From: Eubacterium_U album
GTDB lineage: Bacteria; Bacillota; Clostridia; Lachnospirales; Lachnospiraceae
Direction of reading: 5' to 3'
Length of the DNA: 64,000 nucleotides
Assembly: GCF_025336545.1 (NCBI RefSeq)
Contig: NZ_JAODBU010000004.1
Span: 62,001 to 126,000 of the forward strand
How positions within the stretch are numbered: the first letter of the stretch is position 1; every line of letters starts with the position of its first letter. Made by a program: the position numbers and the translations under genes. Below, one piece after another: positions 17,235-24,970 of the stretch. The notes under the pieces are model-generated. The model was not told where the DNA came from and made no database searches. It was given only the letters and a program-made list of their open reading frames with translations.

Positions 17235-18251
17235 ATGAAAAAATTTATTACTTTTACATGGGCATGCACAATAGCACTTATTTTGGCAGGAATGTGTGAA
17301 ATGAGTTCATTTGACAATGGGATTCAGAAGTATTCATATGTAAAAAATGTTAAGGCAGAAACTGTAAAAAATCACGAAAAAAATCAGAGCATAATTTTAA
17401 ATGCTCCGACAGTTAAAGTAAAGAATAAAACTGAAAAACAAGTTAAGATTAAATGGAATCGTGTAAAAAAAGCGAATAGTTACAAAGTATACAGAGCTAC
17501 AACAAAGGGTGGAACTTATAGTCTTCTTACATCAACAACTACCAGAAATTACGTGGATACAAATACAGTAGGCGGTCAAAAATACTACTATAAAGTGCAG
17601 GCTATAAGAACAGTTGCCGGAAGCATGGGAGAAAGCAGTCTTTCAAAGGCTAAATATGTAAAGGCTGCAACTAAAGATTTAAGTATTGTAGTTGCAGGAG
17701 AATGCTATGTTGAAGGAATTGAACTTTGGGCAAAGAATCAGTATCCAAAGGGAACACATTTTATAAGTAGTGTAGGTGTAAGTAGTTCAGGATTTATAAA
17801 TTCAAAGAAATTTAAAGTTAATGGAAAAAGTGCTACAGGTATAGAAAAAGTTGCATCATATAATCCTGACAGAGTATATTTTTTAATAGGAATGAATGAA
17901 TCAGGTACTGACAATACAACTCCTACAATCAACAATTTTAAAACAATGATAAATAAACTTAAAAAGAAAAATAAAAATGTACAGATAGTCATTCTTCCAA
18001 TAGCACCAACGGGCAAAAGAAGTACTGCAAATGTGCCAAAGAAATCACAGCGTTTGAAATTTAATAAAGCGTACTCAGATTTGGCAGCAGCAACAGATAA
18101 TGTATATTATTATGATTACACAGGTTTGTTTGATGATGGAAAAGGATATTTGAAATCATCATGTGATGGCGGTGACGGATGCCATTGGACATCAACAGCA
18201 ACAATTAATTTTTCAAAGAGCCTGATGGATTGGTCAAAGAATAATTTATAG
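17235..18251 (+). CDS. Secreted fn3-SGNH hydrolase-like protein
   Basis: 338 residues. The signal peptide is followed by an fn3 domain at about 55-145 (VKIKWNRVKKANSYKVYR, then YYYKVQAIRT) and a C-terminal SGNH/GDSL-like domain (about 150-338). Block I reads VVAGECYVEG, so the usual catalytic Ser of GDS is Cys or absent. Block III is LIGMNESG and block V is DGCHWT, providing the Asp and His. In its family this could be an acetylesterase-type envelope enzyme, but the altered nucleophile makes activity uncertain. Ribosome-binding site AAGGTGG. Confidence 0.7.
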   Translation: MKKFITFTWACTIALILAGMCEMSSFDNGIQKYSYVKNVKAETVKNHEKNQSIILNAPTVKVKNKTEKQVKIKWNRVKKANSYKVYRATTKGGTYSLLTSTTTRNYVDTNTVGGQKYYYKVQAIRTVAGSMGESSLSKAKYVKAATKDLSIVVAGECYVEGIELWAKNQYPKGTHFISSVGVSSSGFINSKKFKVNGKSATGIEKVASYNPDRVYFLIGMNESGTDNTTPTINNFKTMINKLKKKNKNVQIVILPIAPTGKRSTANVPKKSQRLKFNKAYSDLAAATDNVYYYDYTGLFDDGKGYLKSSCDGGDGCHWTSTATINFSKSLMDWSKNNL

Positions 18252-18266
18252 AAAATATAAAATTTA

Positions 18267-18332
18267 TTATGCCGGGAAATATTTGAAATCATTACATATT
18301 GGATAGGTTTTAGATTAATGTTCCCGGCATAA
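18267..18332 (+). other. Hairpin with 12-bp stem in the intergenic region
   Basis: TTATGCCGGGAA pairs perfectly with TTCCCGGCATAA across a 42-base loop. It lacks a T-run and ends about 32 bases before the next start codon, so it is either an atypical terminator for the SGNH gene or a leader structure for the dehydrogenase gene. Confidence 0.5.
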
Positions 18333-18364
18333 ATAATATTAAGTTAATCAAAGGAGTCACAATA

Positions 18365-19423
18365 ATGGGTGGAAGTCATATAGCAATACCTACAATTTTG
18401 AAAGTCGGAAAAGGAACATTAGAAAATCTTGGAACTTATATTAAGTCAAGTGGGATGTCTAATGCCGTAATATATTTTGGAAATGATTTAATAGACATGT
18501 TTGGTGAGACAGTAATGAAGTCACTTAAAGATGCAGGAGTCAATGTGCTTGGCTACAGAGAAATGGATTCAATTAAAATAGAAGAATTGATAGGGATTGC
18601 ATTTGACATTGATTCTAAAGCACAGGTTGTAGTAGGTATTGGTGGTGGTAAAGTTATTGACGGTGCAAAATATGCCGCATATCTTAGAAAATTACCATTT
18701 ATAAGCGTGCCTACTTCAGCATCCAGTGATGGCTTTTCAAGTGCCAGTGCATCACTTCTTGTTAATGGAAGACGTACATCGGTTCCGGCAAGAATGGCAT
18801 ATGGAATTGTTGCCGACACACAGATAATAAAAAGTGCTCCTGAAAAATTTATTTATTCAGGAATTGGAGATATGGTATCAAAAATTACGGCACTTTATGA
18901 CTGGGTGTATGAAGATCAAAAAGGTTATACAGAGTTAAATGATTTTGCAATGATGATTGCAAAAAAGGCTGTAAATAGTTTTGTAAGAACACCGTTTGAA
19001 AGTATTAAAGATGATTTGTTCTTAAAAGAGTTGTTAGACTCGCTTGCAATGAGTGGAATCGCAAATGAAATTGCAGGAGGAAGTGCACCTACAAGTGGAA
19101 GTGAACATTTGATTTCACATGCTCTTGATAAAATGCTTCCTGTACCACAATTACACGGAGTCCAGGTTGGCATTGCAACTTATCTAATGAGCGTTGTTCA
19201 GAATCACAGATATAAGAGAGTAAATACAATATTTACCGATACGGGATTTTGGAATTTTGTTGAGAAATTAGACTTGGATATCAAAGACTATGAAAAGGCA
19301 ATAGATATGGCACCTTCAATAAAGCCTCACAGACATACTTATTTACATGAAAAAGAATATAGAGATTTGGCAAAGAAGGTATTATATGAAGATGAAAGAT
19401 TGAAAAAGGTATTTCATATTTAA
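18365..19423 (+). CDS. sn-glycerol-1-phosphate dehydrogenase-like (iron-containing alcohol dehydrogenase fold)
   Basis: 352 residues. The N-terminal nucleotide-binding half carries VVVGIGGGKVIDGAKYAA and the motif FISVPTSASSDGFSSASA, characteristic of glycerol-1-phosphate dehydrogenases (EgsA/AraM group). The C-terminal metal-binding half has the ligand region SGSEHLISHALD and HGVQVGI. The enzyme would reduce dihydroxyacetone phosphate to sn-glycerol-1-phosphate with NAD(P)H. In bacteria this feeds archaeal-type glyceryl lipids or glycans. No prenyl-glyceryl transferase adjoins it. Glycerol dehydrogenase is the alternative assignment. Ribosome-binding site AAGGAG. Confidence 0.8.
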   Translation: MGGSHIAIPTILKVGKGTLENLGTYIKSSGMSNAVIYFGNDLIDMFGETVMKSLKDAGVNVLGYREMDSIKIEELIGIAFDIDSKAQVVVGIGGGKVIDGAKYAAYLRKLPFISVPTSASSDGFSSASASLLVNGRRTSVPARMAYGIVADTQIIKSAPEKFIYSGIGDMVSKITALYDWVYEDQKGYTELNDFAMMIAKKAVNSFVRTPFESIKDDLFLKELLDSLAMSGIANEIAGGSAPTSGSEHLISHALDKMLPVPQLHGVQVGIATYLMSVVQNHRYKRVNTIFTDTGFWNFVEKLDLDIKDYEKAIDMAPSIKPHRHTYLHEKEYRDLAKKVLYEDERLKKVFHI

Positions 19424-19537
19424 AGAAATTTTTATAGTAAACGTGAATTTGTATAGACAAATTGACGAAAACTGTAAACAAATTGTAAATCGCATTGTAT
19501 ATATAAAAAAAGCGATATACTATAAATATAGTAAATA

Positions 19538-19606
19538 TATTTAGCAAAGCAGGTGAAAACCTGTGACGCAAAGCTATAGGGCCTTTAAAATGGCAGCCAG
19601 TTGCAC
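19538..19606 (+). ncRNA. Cyclic-di-GMP-I (GEMM) riboswitch
   Basis: The sequence matches the GEMM-I consensus in order: GCAAA near the 5' end, a CAGGT-GAAA-ACCTG hairpin with GNRA tetraloop, the invariant GACGCAAAGC, a GGCC-containing second hairpin, and TGGCAGCCAGTTGC at the 3' end, whose TTGC can close P1 with the 5' GCAA. A terminator follows within ten bases, so control is probably by transcription attenuation. It precedes the Hpt gene. Confidence 0.92.
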
Positions 19607-19612
19607 TTTATT

Positions 19613-19642
19613 AGTCTTGGTGTGCTGTGCCAGGACTTTTTT
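19613..19642 (+). terminator. Riboswitch expression-platform terminator
   Basis: AGTCTTGG pairs with CCAGGACT (one wobble) around a 9-base loop and is followed by TTTTTT. It lies immediately after the c-di-GMP aptamer and 66 bases before the Hpt start codon. Confidence 0.85.
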
Positions 19643-19708
19643 GTACAACATTTTAGCTTTAGTCATAAAGCAAAGTATATTGAACATCTTATTCTAAAGG
19701 AGGAAGTC

Positions 19709-19987
19709 ATGAATAAGGAATTGTTAACACAAGCGGGAATTGATGTTAACGATGGAATAAGAAGGTTTAATGACAAGGAGGATTTGTATGAAAGATTTTT
19801 GTTTACATTTCCAAAGGATGTAAACTATTACACAATGTGTGAAGCAATAAGCAAAGGAGACGCAGAACAGGCTTTTCAGGCAGCAAATGCATTGAAGGGG
19901 ATTACAGGTAACTTAAGTTTAAACCAATTGTATAATCATATTATTCCATTAGTCGATTCTCTAAAGAAAAATGGAGAAGGTAAATGA
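19709..19987 (+). CDS. Histidine phosphotransfer (Hpt) domain protein, frameshifted near the C-terminus
   Basis: 92 residues from the ATG at 19709, which has AAAGGAGG upstream. The Hpt histidine is not preserved as the usual HxLKG: the phosphosite region reads AFQAANALKGITGNLSLNQLY, where Ala-Asn-Ala-Leu-Lys-Gly occupies the place of AHxLKG. The frame stops at KKNGEGK, yet the overlapping frame continues with the expected last Hpt helix (see 19971-20057). One base too many in AAAAATGG at about 19967-19971 explains it. It is controlled by a c-di-GMP-I riboswitch, which suggests it once formed part of a c-di-GMP-linked phosphorelay. Sequencing error cannot be excluded. Confidence 0.72.
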   Translation: MNKELLTQAGIDVNDGIRRFNDKEDLYERFLFTFPKDVNYYTMCEAISKGDAEQAFQAANALKGITGNLSLNQLYNHIIPLVDSLKKNGEGK

Positions 19988-20057
19988 ACTTCTTGAGGTG
20001 GTTTCAGTGGATTATGACAAAGTTATTAAAGCGTTATCTACAAATGATAAAAAATAA
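19971..20057 (+). pseudogene. Displaced C-terminal helix of the Hpt protein
   Basis: In the next frame, ATG GAG AAG opens MEKVNELLEVVSVDYDKVIK, then ALSTNDKK and a stop. This is the expected final helix of an Hpt domain. Joining it to the upstream frame by removing one A would give about 115 residues, the normal size for the family. Confidence 0.65.
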
Positions 20058-20097
20058 AAAGTGGACAGGTCATCTTATCTTTATATTTTTTATTGAA

Positions 20098-20140
20098 CAA
20101 AGAAATCCGGCAGACGGTTAAGTGCTGCCGGATTTCTTTG
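20098..20140. terminator. Bidirectional terminator between hpt and purH
   Basis: CAAAGAAATCCGGCAG is a perfect 16-base inverted repeat with CTGCCGGATTTCTTTG around an 11-base loop. It serves convergent transcripts. Confidence 0.85.
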
Positions 20141-20241
20141 CTTTTATATATTTATTTAGTTGAAATGATTTATTCAAATTACAAAATTTTATAATTAAAT
20201 AATAGTAATCTGTCATTAAATTTCATTACAGAAATAATATT

Positions 20242-21417
20242 TTAGTGATGGAATAAACGGATTCCTGTAAAGCTCATTACCATATTATGTCTGTTACAAG
20301 CATCGATAACATCTTGATCACGAATTGAACCACCAGGCTGTGCAACATATTTAACACCGCTCTTAGCAGCTCTTTCGATATTGTCATCGAATGGGAAGAA
20401 TGCATCAGAACCAAGTGTAATATCTGAAGCCTGAGCTAACCATGCCTGTTTTTCTTCTTTTGTAAATACAGGTGGTTTTTCTGTGAAGATACTTTCCCAT
20501 TTACCATCTGCAAGAACATCCATATAATCTTCACCAATGTAAAGGTCGATTGCATTATCTCTGTTAGCACGTTTCATACCTTCAATAAATGGAAGGTTAA
20601 GTACCTGTGGTGCCTGACGAAGTAACCAGTTATCAGCCTTCTGTCCGGCTAATCTTACACAGTGAATTCTTGACTGCTGTCCTGCACCTACACCTATTGC
20701 CTGACCGTTTTTAACGAAACATACTGAGTTAGACTGAGTATATTTTAATGTAATCATAGCAATTGCCATGTCAATTTTAGCTTTTTCAGGAAGGTCTTTG
20801 TTTTCAGTAACAATATTGTCAAAGAAATGTTCATCAATATTTAAGTCGTTACGTCCCTGTTCAAATGTAACACCAAATACTTCTTTATGTTCGATTGGAG
20901 CAGGTTCATAATCAGGGTCAATCTGAATAATCGCGTAACTTCCTTTTTTCTTTCCTTTTAACATTTCTAAAGCTTCAGGTTCATAACCCGGAGCGATAAT
21001 TCCATCTGAGAATTCTCTCTTAATGATTGCTGCTGTAGAAACATCACAAACATCAGAAAGAGCAATGAAGTCACCATATGAAGACATTCTGTCAGCACCT
21101 CTGGCTCTTGCATAAGCGCTGGCAAGTGGTGATAATTCTCCTAAATCATCAACCCAATAAATCTTTGATTCGATTTCACTTAAAGGAAGACCAACAGCAG
21201 CTCCGGCAGGTGATACATGCTTAAAAGATGTAGCAGCAGGGAGTCCTGTAGCTTTCTTTAATTCTCTAACTAACTGCCAACCATTGAACGCATCAAGGAA
21301 ATTGATGTATCCCGGTTTTCCGTTAAGAACTTCGATAGGAAGTTCACCTTCATTCATAAATATTCTTGATGGTTTCTGATTTGGATTACAACCATATTTT
21401 AATTCTAATTCTTTCAT
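20242..21417 (-). CDS. purH: Phosphoribosylaminoimidazolecarboxamide (AICAR) formyltransferase, stand-alone PurH-type domain
   Basis: 391 residues, only the formyltransferase half of the usual bifunctional PurH: MKELELKYGCNPNQKPSRIF at the start, the core TSFKHVSPAGAAVGLPL (containing the catalytic Lys-His), ITLKYTQSNSVCFVKNGQ, and the end IRDQDVIDACNRHNMVMSFT. It converts AICAR and 10-formyl-THF to FAICAR in purine synthesis. The missing cyclohydrolase function is supplied by the gene 21 bases upstream (PurO type). Both lie under a ZTP riboswitch that senses ZMP/ZTP, the substrate pool of this enzyme. Confidence 0.92.
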   Translation of the reverse strand: MKELELKYGCNPNQKPSRIFMNEGELPIEVLNGKPGYINFLDAFNGWQLVRELKKATGLPAATSFKHVSPAGAAVGLPLSEIESKIYWVDDLGELSPLASAYARARGADRMSSYGDFIALSDVCDVSTAAIIKREFSDGIIAPGYEPEALEMLKGKKKGSYAIIQIDPDYEPAPIEHKEVFGVTFEQGRNDLNIDEHFFDNIVTENKDLPEKAKIDMAIAMITLKYTQSNSVCFVKNGQAIGVGAGQQSRIHCVRLAGQKADNWLLRQAPQVLNLPFIEGMKRANRDNAIDLYIGEDYMDVLADGKWESIFTEKPPVFTKEEKQAWLAQASDITLGSDAFFPFDDNIERAAKSGVKYVAQPGGSIRDQDVIDACNRHNMVMSFTGIRLFHH

Positions 21418-21438
21418 TATAAATCTCCAATCTTTAAA

Positions 21439-22152
21439 TTATTTATTCTTGTTAATAATCTTAGTTTCGTATTTCCCTGTTTCAATATCGATATATCTTA
21501 CAAATAAAGAAACTTTGTTATCTTTATTTAAACTGTTCCAAAGCATATCTGTGAATTCGTTCATATCATCTTTAATTGAAACAAGCTTTGGTTCACCTTC
21601 AAAACTTGGAAGCGGATTTCCATCATGCATATATGTATGAATAAAGTGACCTTCTCCATTTACAGGATTTTCATATGTAAATGTGTATCTGTTGCATGCA
21701 TCAGGGTTACCGTTGTTGCTCTTTAAAATAGACATTGCATAATTATAAGAACCATTTTCAACCTGCATAACTCCTGAAATTCTAGGTGTATAGTTAGGAC
21801 CGTCCGGTTCAAATTCTCTTGTTCTTAATGACTGCTCAAAAGTCTGACCTTTATCCATTAATTCGTAAACAGTATCTGTCTGGTCACCGTTTGTAACGAT
21901 AGTTCTGTTACCAAGAACACGAACAGGAGCATAGATAATAAGACTTGGATCTACTAATTTAGAAGGGTCAAATGCCTGAGTACGGATTCCTTCGCCATCT
22001 TCGACAAAAACTCTGTTTCTGCTGTTTTCGCTTCTTCCCATGATGAAATAAGCTGTTACTGCGTATTTGCCATTAGGAGTTTTACCGATTACGATTCCTC
22101 TTCCAGGGTACGCATTTTCTTTTAATTCATTTTCAAGTGATAACATCTGCAT
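21439..22152 (-). CDS. purO: IMP cyclohydrolase, PurO type
   Basis: 237 residues with the PurO fold rather than the PurH MGS-like fold: YPGRGIVIGKTPNGKYAVTA, AYFIMGRSENSRNRVF, then RVLGNRTIVTNGDQTDTVYE and GPNYTPRISGV. It closes the purine ring of FAICAR to give IMP. PurO was first described in archaea and occurs in clostridia together with a single-domain formyltransferase, which is exactly the arrangement here. It is the first gene of the two-gene operon; its ribosome-binding site is AAAGGAG. Confidence 0.9.
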   Translation of the reverse strand: MQMLSLENELKENAYPGRGIVIGKTPNGKYAVTAYFIMGRSENSRNRVFVEDGEGIRTQAFDPSKLVDPSLIIYAPVRVLGNRTIVTNGDQTDTVYELMDKGQTFEQSLRTREFEPDGPNYTPRISGVMQVENGSYNYAMSILKSNNGNPDACNRYTFTYENPVNGEGHFIHTYMHDGNPLPSFEGEPKLVSIKDDMNEFTDMLWNSLNKDNKVSLFVRYIDIETGKYETKIINKNK

Positions 22153-22257
22153 AGTGTTTCTCCTTTATAAAAAATTTTTTCTTTGGTTTCCAAATATAGA
22201 AAGGTAAGCAAGGTGCCTTATAAGACATAGCCTACGCAAATCCTGCCAAATGGGTAT

Positions 22258-22297
22258 AAAAAAACCACCTGGGAAACCTAAATGGTTGCCCAGGCGG
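22258..22297 (-). terminator. ZTP riboswitch terminator
   Basis: On the minus strand CCGCCTGGGCAACC pairs with GGTTTCCCAGGTGG and is followed by seven T. The 5' arm is the conserved 3' part of the aptamer, so ligand binding and termination are mutually exclusive. Confidence 0.88.
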
Positions 22298-22358
22298 TCG
22301 GCTTCGATACATCTCCATACTCCCTGTGAGTGCTCTCACTTATCCGCCAGTCGTATGG
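22283..22358 (-). ncRNA. ZTP (pfl) riboswitch
   Basis: Read on the minus strand it shows ACTGGCG, a GTGAGAGCACTCAC hairpin, the AGGGAG segment, and the hallmark GCCGACCGCCTGGGCAACC at the 3' end, forming the characteristic pseudoknot with the 5' GGCGG. It would turn the purO-purH operon on when ZMP/ZTP accumulates during 10-formyl-THF shortage. Confidence 0.92.
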
Positions 22359-22369
22359 AATCTAAATTT

Positions 22370-22398
22370 AGAATAAACCATTTGATAAAGAATTTCAA
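22370..22398 (-). promoter_or_regulatory. Promoter of the purO-purH operon
   Basis: Minus strand: TTGAAA (22393-22398), a 17-base spacer and TATTCT (22370-22375). Transcription would start only a few bases before the ZTP aptamer. Confidence 0.65.
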
Positions 22399-22593
22399 CA
22401 CCTTTAGAAAGAAAATTGAAACAAAATCGATTAGAATATGTGATATAATGAGCGGGGAGAGCGAAAAGCTACTTGTAGCTTTACAGCGAACGGCAAATTG
22501 CGATAATGATAGACACCAAAGCAGCAAAGCTACGAATTATGATATAATGAAAAATACAAATAAAGATAAAGATTAACGGAGAAGGTAAATATA

Positions 22594-23319
22594 ATGAATA
22601 TTAATATTGCAATATGCGATGACAATAAAATATTTATTGATAATATGAAGACAAAAATCATAAAAATATCAAAGAATATGAAATACAATACTGAGATATT
22701 TATTTATACGGATGGTAATATTTTGCTAAATGAAATCTGTGAAGAAAAAGAAAGCATAGATGTTCTAATGTTAGACATCGATATGCCTCATATATCAGGG
22801 TTACAGATTGCGAATGAAATTAGAAAAAGAAAATTAAACATTACTCTAATATTTGTATCGGCACATGATGAGATGGTGTTTGATGCCATACAATATCAAC
22901 CATTTAGATATATGAGAAAGACACGGTTAGATGAGGAACTGCCTCAGGTATTAGAAGATGTTTTTGAACTTTTAAAGGATAAAGATGATAAATATACAAT
23001 AATTAAAACAGATGAAGGAAATAAAAAAATAAAAAATTCTGAAATAATGCATATAGAAGTGGATAAAAGAAAATTAAAAATATGCATGTATGATGGAAGA
23101 GTAATGTATATTGGAAAAAGTTTAAAAAATTTTTTAGAGGAACTGGATGATAATAACTTCATTCAAATCTATAGTGGATGTGCAGTAAATATTAAATATG
23201 TAAGTGAGTTTTCTAAAGTTGAAATCACACTGGATAATAACGAAAAACTGCCGGTTAGCAGAACGAGGATGAGTGATGTTAAAAAGACATTATTAAAGTA
23301 TTGGAGAGAGAAAGTATGA
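22594..23319 (+). CDS. LytTR-family response regulator (AgrA-like)
   Basis: 241 residues. The receiver domain (1-120) has the acidic pair at Asp9/Asp10, the phospho-acceptor in MLDIDMP (Asp61), FVSAHD and a Tyr/Lys switch region that is partly altered (FRYMRKTRLDEE). The LytTR DNA-binding domain occupies about 138-238 (KKIKNSEIMHIEVDKRK, FIQIYSGCAVNIKYV, LPVSRTRMSDVKK). It overlaps the sensor kinase gene by an ATGA, so the two are co-translated. Two LytTR-like boxes lie just after the kinase gene in front of the toxin locus, which is the probable target. No agrB/agrD-type peptide genes adjoin it. Confidence 0.9.
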   Translation: MNINIAICDDNKIFIDNMKTKIIKISKNMKYNTEIFIYTDGNILLNEICEEKESIDVLMLDIDMPHISGLQIANEIRKRKLNITLIFVSAHDEMVFDAIQYQPFRYMRKTRLDEELPQVLEDVFELLKDKDDKYTIIKTDEGNKKIKNSEIMHIEVDKRKLKICMYDGRVMYIGKSLKNFLEELDDNNFIQIYSGCAVNIKYVSEFSKVEITLDNNEKLPVSRTRMSDVKKTLLKYWREKV

Positions 23320-24599
23320 TAGCTTTTTATTGGGTAGTAGAGTATTTGGGGAGTTTTATTGACACATTAATGTGTTGTATATTTTGTGGAATATTTATAG
23401 GCGAAAAAAATGATGAATACAGAAAGAAAATATTTTTGTATTCTTTGATAGGGGCAGCGATAATAACAGGTTTAAATACCATAAAGACGGTTTCATTTAT
23501 TTTATCATTTTCTTTTATGATTATGTATATTATCATTCAATGGGTTATATACAGACAAAAACAGAAGTTCGCCATATTATTGGTATTTTTATATGGTGTA
23601 ATCATAACAGCAGTAGAGTTTGTAGTTGTATATGTAACCTTATTCCTGACAAATCAATCTTCTATTGAAGATAAAAGTCCTACAAGATATGTATGTATGG
23701 TAATTAGCAAAGTACTTTTAGTTCTGGTAATAATGATTATTGATAAAATTGTTAGCAAAAGAAGGATTATTTCAGGAAAATATGCAGCAATTATAGGATG
23801 TGTTGCATTCTTTATTTTCGCATCAAATTTTTCAATTATATATTTAGGATTAAAACAGCAGGATTCAAATGTTGCATTAATAAGCACTATATTTTTTGTG
23901 GCAGATATGATATTGGGAGTGCTTCTTTTGTATTTCATACTTAAACTGGCCGACAGTTATGAAAAACAGAAAAACATAGAATTAGTTGAAATGCAAAATA
24001 GAATGCTTAGCAAATCACTTGAAGACACAGAGAGAGCATTTGATTTGTGGAGAGAAAGTATTCATAATTATAAAAATAATATTATTACATTGGCACAGCT
24101 TGTTGAAGAGGAAAGTACAGCGGAGATAAAAAAATATTTAAATAATGAAATACAACAACTAGGAATAAAGACACATTACGCAATGACAGGAAATAAAGTT
24201 ATTGATGCTGTTTTAGCAACAAAGAAAAACTCGGCAGAGCATAAGGGAATTAATTTTTATGCAGATGGAAACATTCCTGATAAATGTATTGTTGATGAAA
24301 TTGATTTTACAAATATAATTGGAAATCTCCTAGATAATGCAATTGAAGCTGCTGAAAAAGTCGAAAATGGAAACGTAAGTATTGTAATAAAACCACAGAA
24401 GAAATTTATAATAATAAAAGTAAAAAATTCTTATGATGGAAATAAAAATAATGAATTACAAACAACTAAGAAAGATAAAGAATACCACGGAATTGGTTTG
24501 AAAAGTATAAAGCGTATAGTAGAAAAATATCAGGGAGAATTTGAACTTGAGTTTAAAGAAAAAGAGGTTGAAGCTACAGCATTATTGCTAAATGTATAG
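23316..24599 (+). CDS. GHKL-domain sensor histidine kinase (AgrC-like)
   Basis: 427 residues from the ATG of the ATGA overlap, which has GGAGAGAG upstream. Six hydrophobic segments fill residues 5-210, as in AgrC-type peptide receptors. The dimerisation region contains the phospho-acceptor in ESIHNYKNNIITL, and the GHKL ATPase has the N box NIIGNLLDNAIEAAE and G box YHGIGLKSIKRIVEKYQG. It would respond to an extracellular signal, commonly a cyclic peptide in this family, and phosphorylate the adjacent LytTR regulator. The signal is unknown. Confidence 0.9.
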   Translation: MIAFYWVVEYLGSFIDTLMCCIFCGIFIGEKNDEYRKKIFLYSLIGAAIITGLNTIKTVSFILSFSFMIMYIIIQWVIYRQKQKFAILLVFLYGVIITAVEFVVVYVTLFLTNQSSIEDKSPTRYVCMVISKVLLVLVIMIIDKIVSKRRIISGKYAAIIGCVAFFIFASNFSIIYLGLKQQDSNVALISTIFFVADMILGVLLLYFILKLADSYEKQKNIELVEMQNRMLSKSLEDTERAFDLWRESIHNYKNNIITLAQLVEEESTAEIKKYLNNEIQQLGIKTHYAMTGNKVIDAVLATKKNSAEHKGINFYADGNIPDKCIVDEIDFTNIIGNLLDNAIEAAEKVENGNVSIVIKPQKKFIIIKVKNSYDGNKNNELQTTKKDKEYHGIGLKSIKRIVEKYQGEFELEFKEKEVEATALLLNV

Positions 24600-24683
24600 C
24601 CAAAACTATTTTATATTCGACAAAATTCGACATCACATAATATATAAAACTACAAAAAATTGCCTTTCCCCAGGCAAAAAATG

Positions 24684-24715
24684 ACAAGTTACGCAAAAAA
24701 TGATACAAGTTACGC
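24684..24715 (+). promoter_or_regulatory. Pair of LytTR-like operator boxes
   Basis: ACAAGTTACGC occurs twice (24684-24694 and 24705-24715), 21 bp apart, the same spacing as AgrA boxes. Within each, CAAGTTACG agrees with the LytTR consensus at about seven of nine positions. The pair ends 12 bases before a -35-like hexamer. Confidence 0.65.
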
Positions 24716-24726
24716 AAAAAAATGTT

Positions 24727-24755
24727 TTGAAGCATTTTTTTTGGTAAAATATATC
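24727..24755 (+). promoter_or_regulatory. Promoter downstream of the LytTR boxes
   Basis: TTGAAG (24727-24732), a 17-base spacer and TATATC (24750-24755). Both hexamers are imperfect, as expected for an activator-dependent promoter. Confidence 0.5.
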
Positions 24756-24781
24756 TGACTCTAATAAATAGGGGGAAAAAA

Positions 24782-24817
24782 TTGAGATTCATATATAAGA
24801 AGCTGGATGGATTGTAG
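24782..24817 (+). CDS. Possible leader mini-ORF (11 codons, TTG start)
   Basis: A strong purine-rich ribosome-binding site (GGGGGA at 24771-24776) precedes TTG and the codons for RFIYKKLDGL, then TAG. The ORF overlaps the 5' arm of the terminator hairpin at 24799, a geometry used in translational attenuation. It may be a leader peptide; a product is not demonstrated. Confidence 0.3.
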   Translation: MRFIYKKLDGL

Positions 24818-24848
24818 GAAGTACAGTTTAATCCAGCTTCATTTTTCT
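24799..24848 (+). terminator. Terminator/attenuator between the LytTR promoter and the surface-protein gene
   Basis: GAAGCTGGAT and ATCCAGCTTC form a perfect 10-base stem around 22 bases and are followed by ATTTTTCT. The transcript from the LytTR-linked promoter would end here after about 85 nucleotides unless the terminator is overridden. Confidence 0.75.
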
Positions 24849-24916
24849 ATAATTTTTCAGGAGGGTATTTCACATGATGCTAAGGGTATAAGTAATAAAA
24901 TAAATGCGTATAAAAA

Positions 24917-24945
24917 TTGAAACGTTTTTAGTGACGTGTTCATAA
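24917..24945 (+). promoter_or_regulatory. Second promoter, directly before the VWA protein gene
   Basis: TTGAAA (24917-24922), a 17-base spacer and TCATAA (24940-24945). The spacer begins with CGTTTTT so that AAACGTTTTT spans its edge, like the palindrome in the promoter at 10647. Confidence 0.45.
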
Positions 24946-24970
24946 AGTTGATATGTATATGGAGGGAAAA

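Noticed and set aside
22250..22576. 108-codon plus-strand ORF upstream of the response regulator
   Set aside because: It lies across the ZTP riboswitch, its terminator and the purO promoter on the opposite strand, has no ribosome-binding site, and its sequence reads as translated RNA structure.
24659..24676. TTGCCT/AGGCAA hairpin after the histidine kinase as a terminator
   Set aside because: The T-run would be on the minus strand, where no gene ends; the stem is only six bases and flanked by A-runs on the plus strand.
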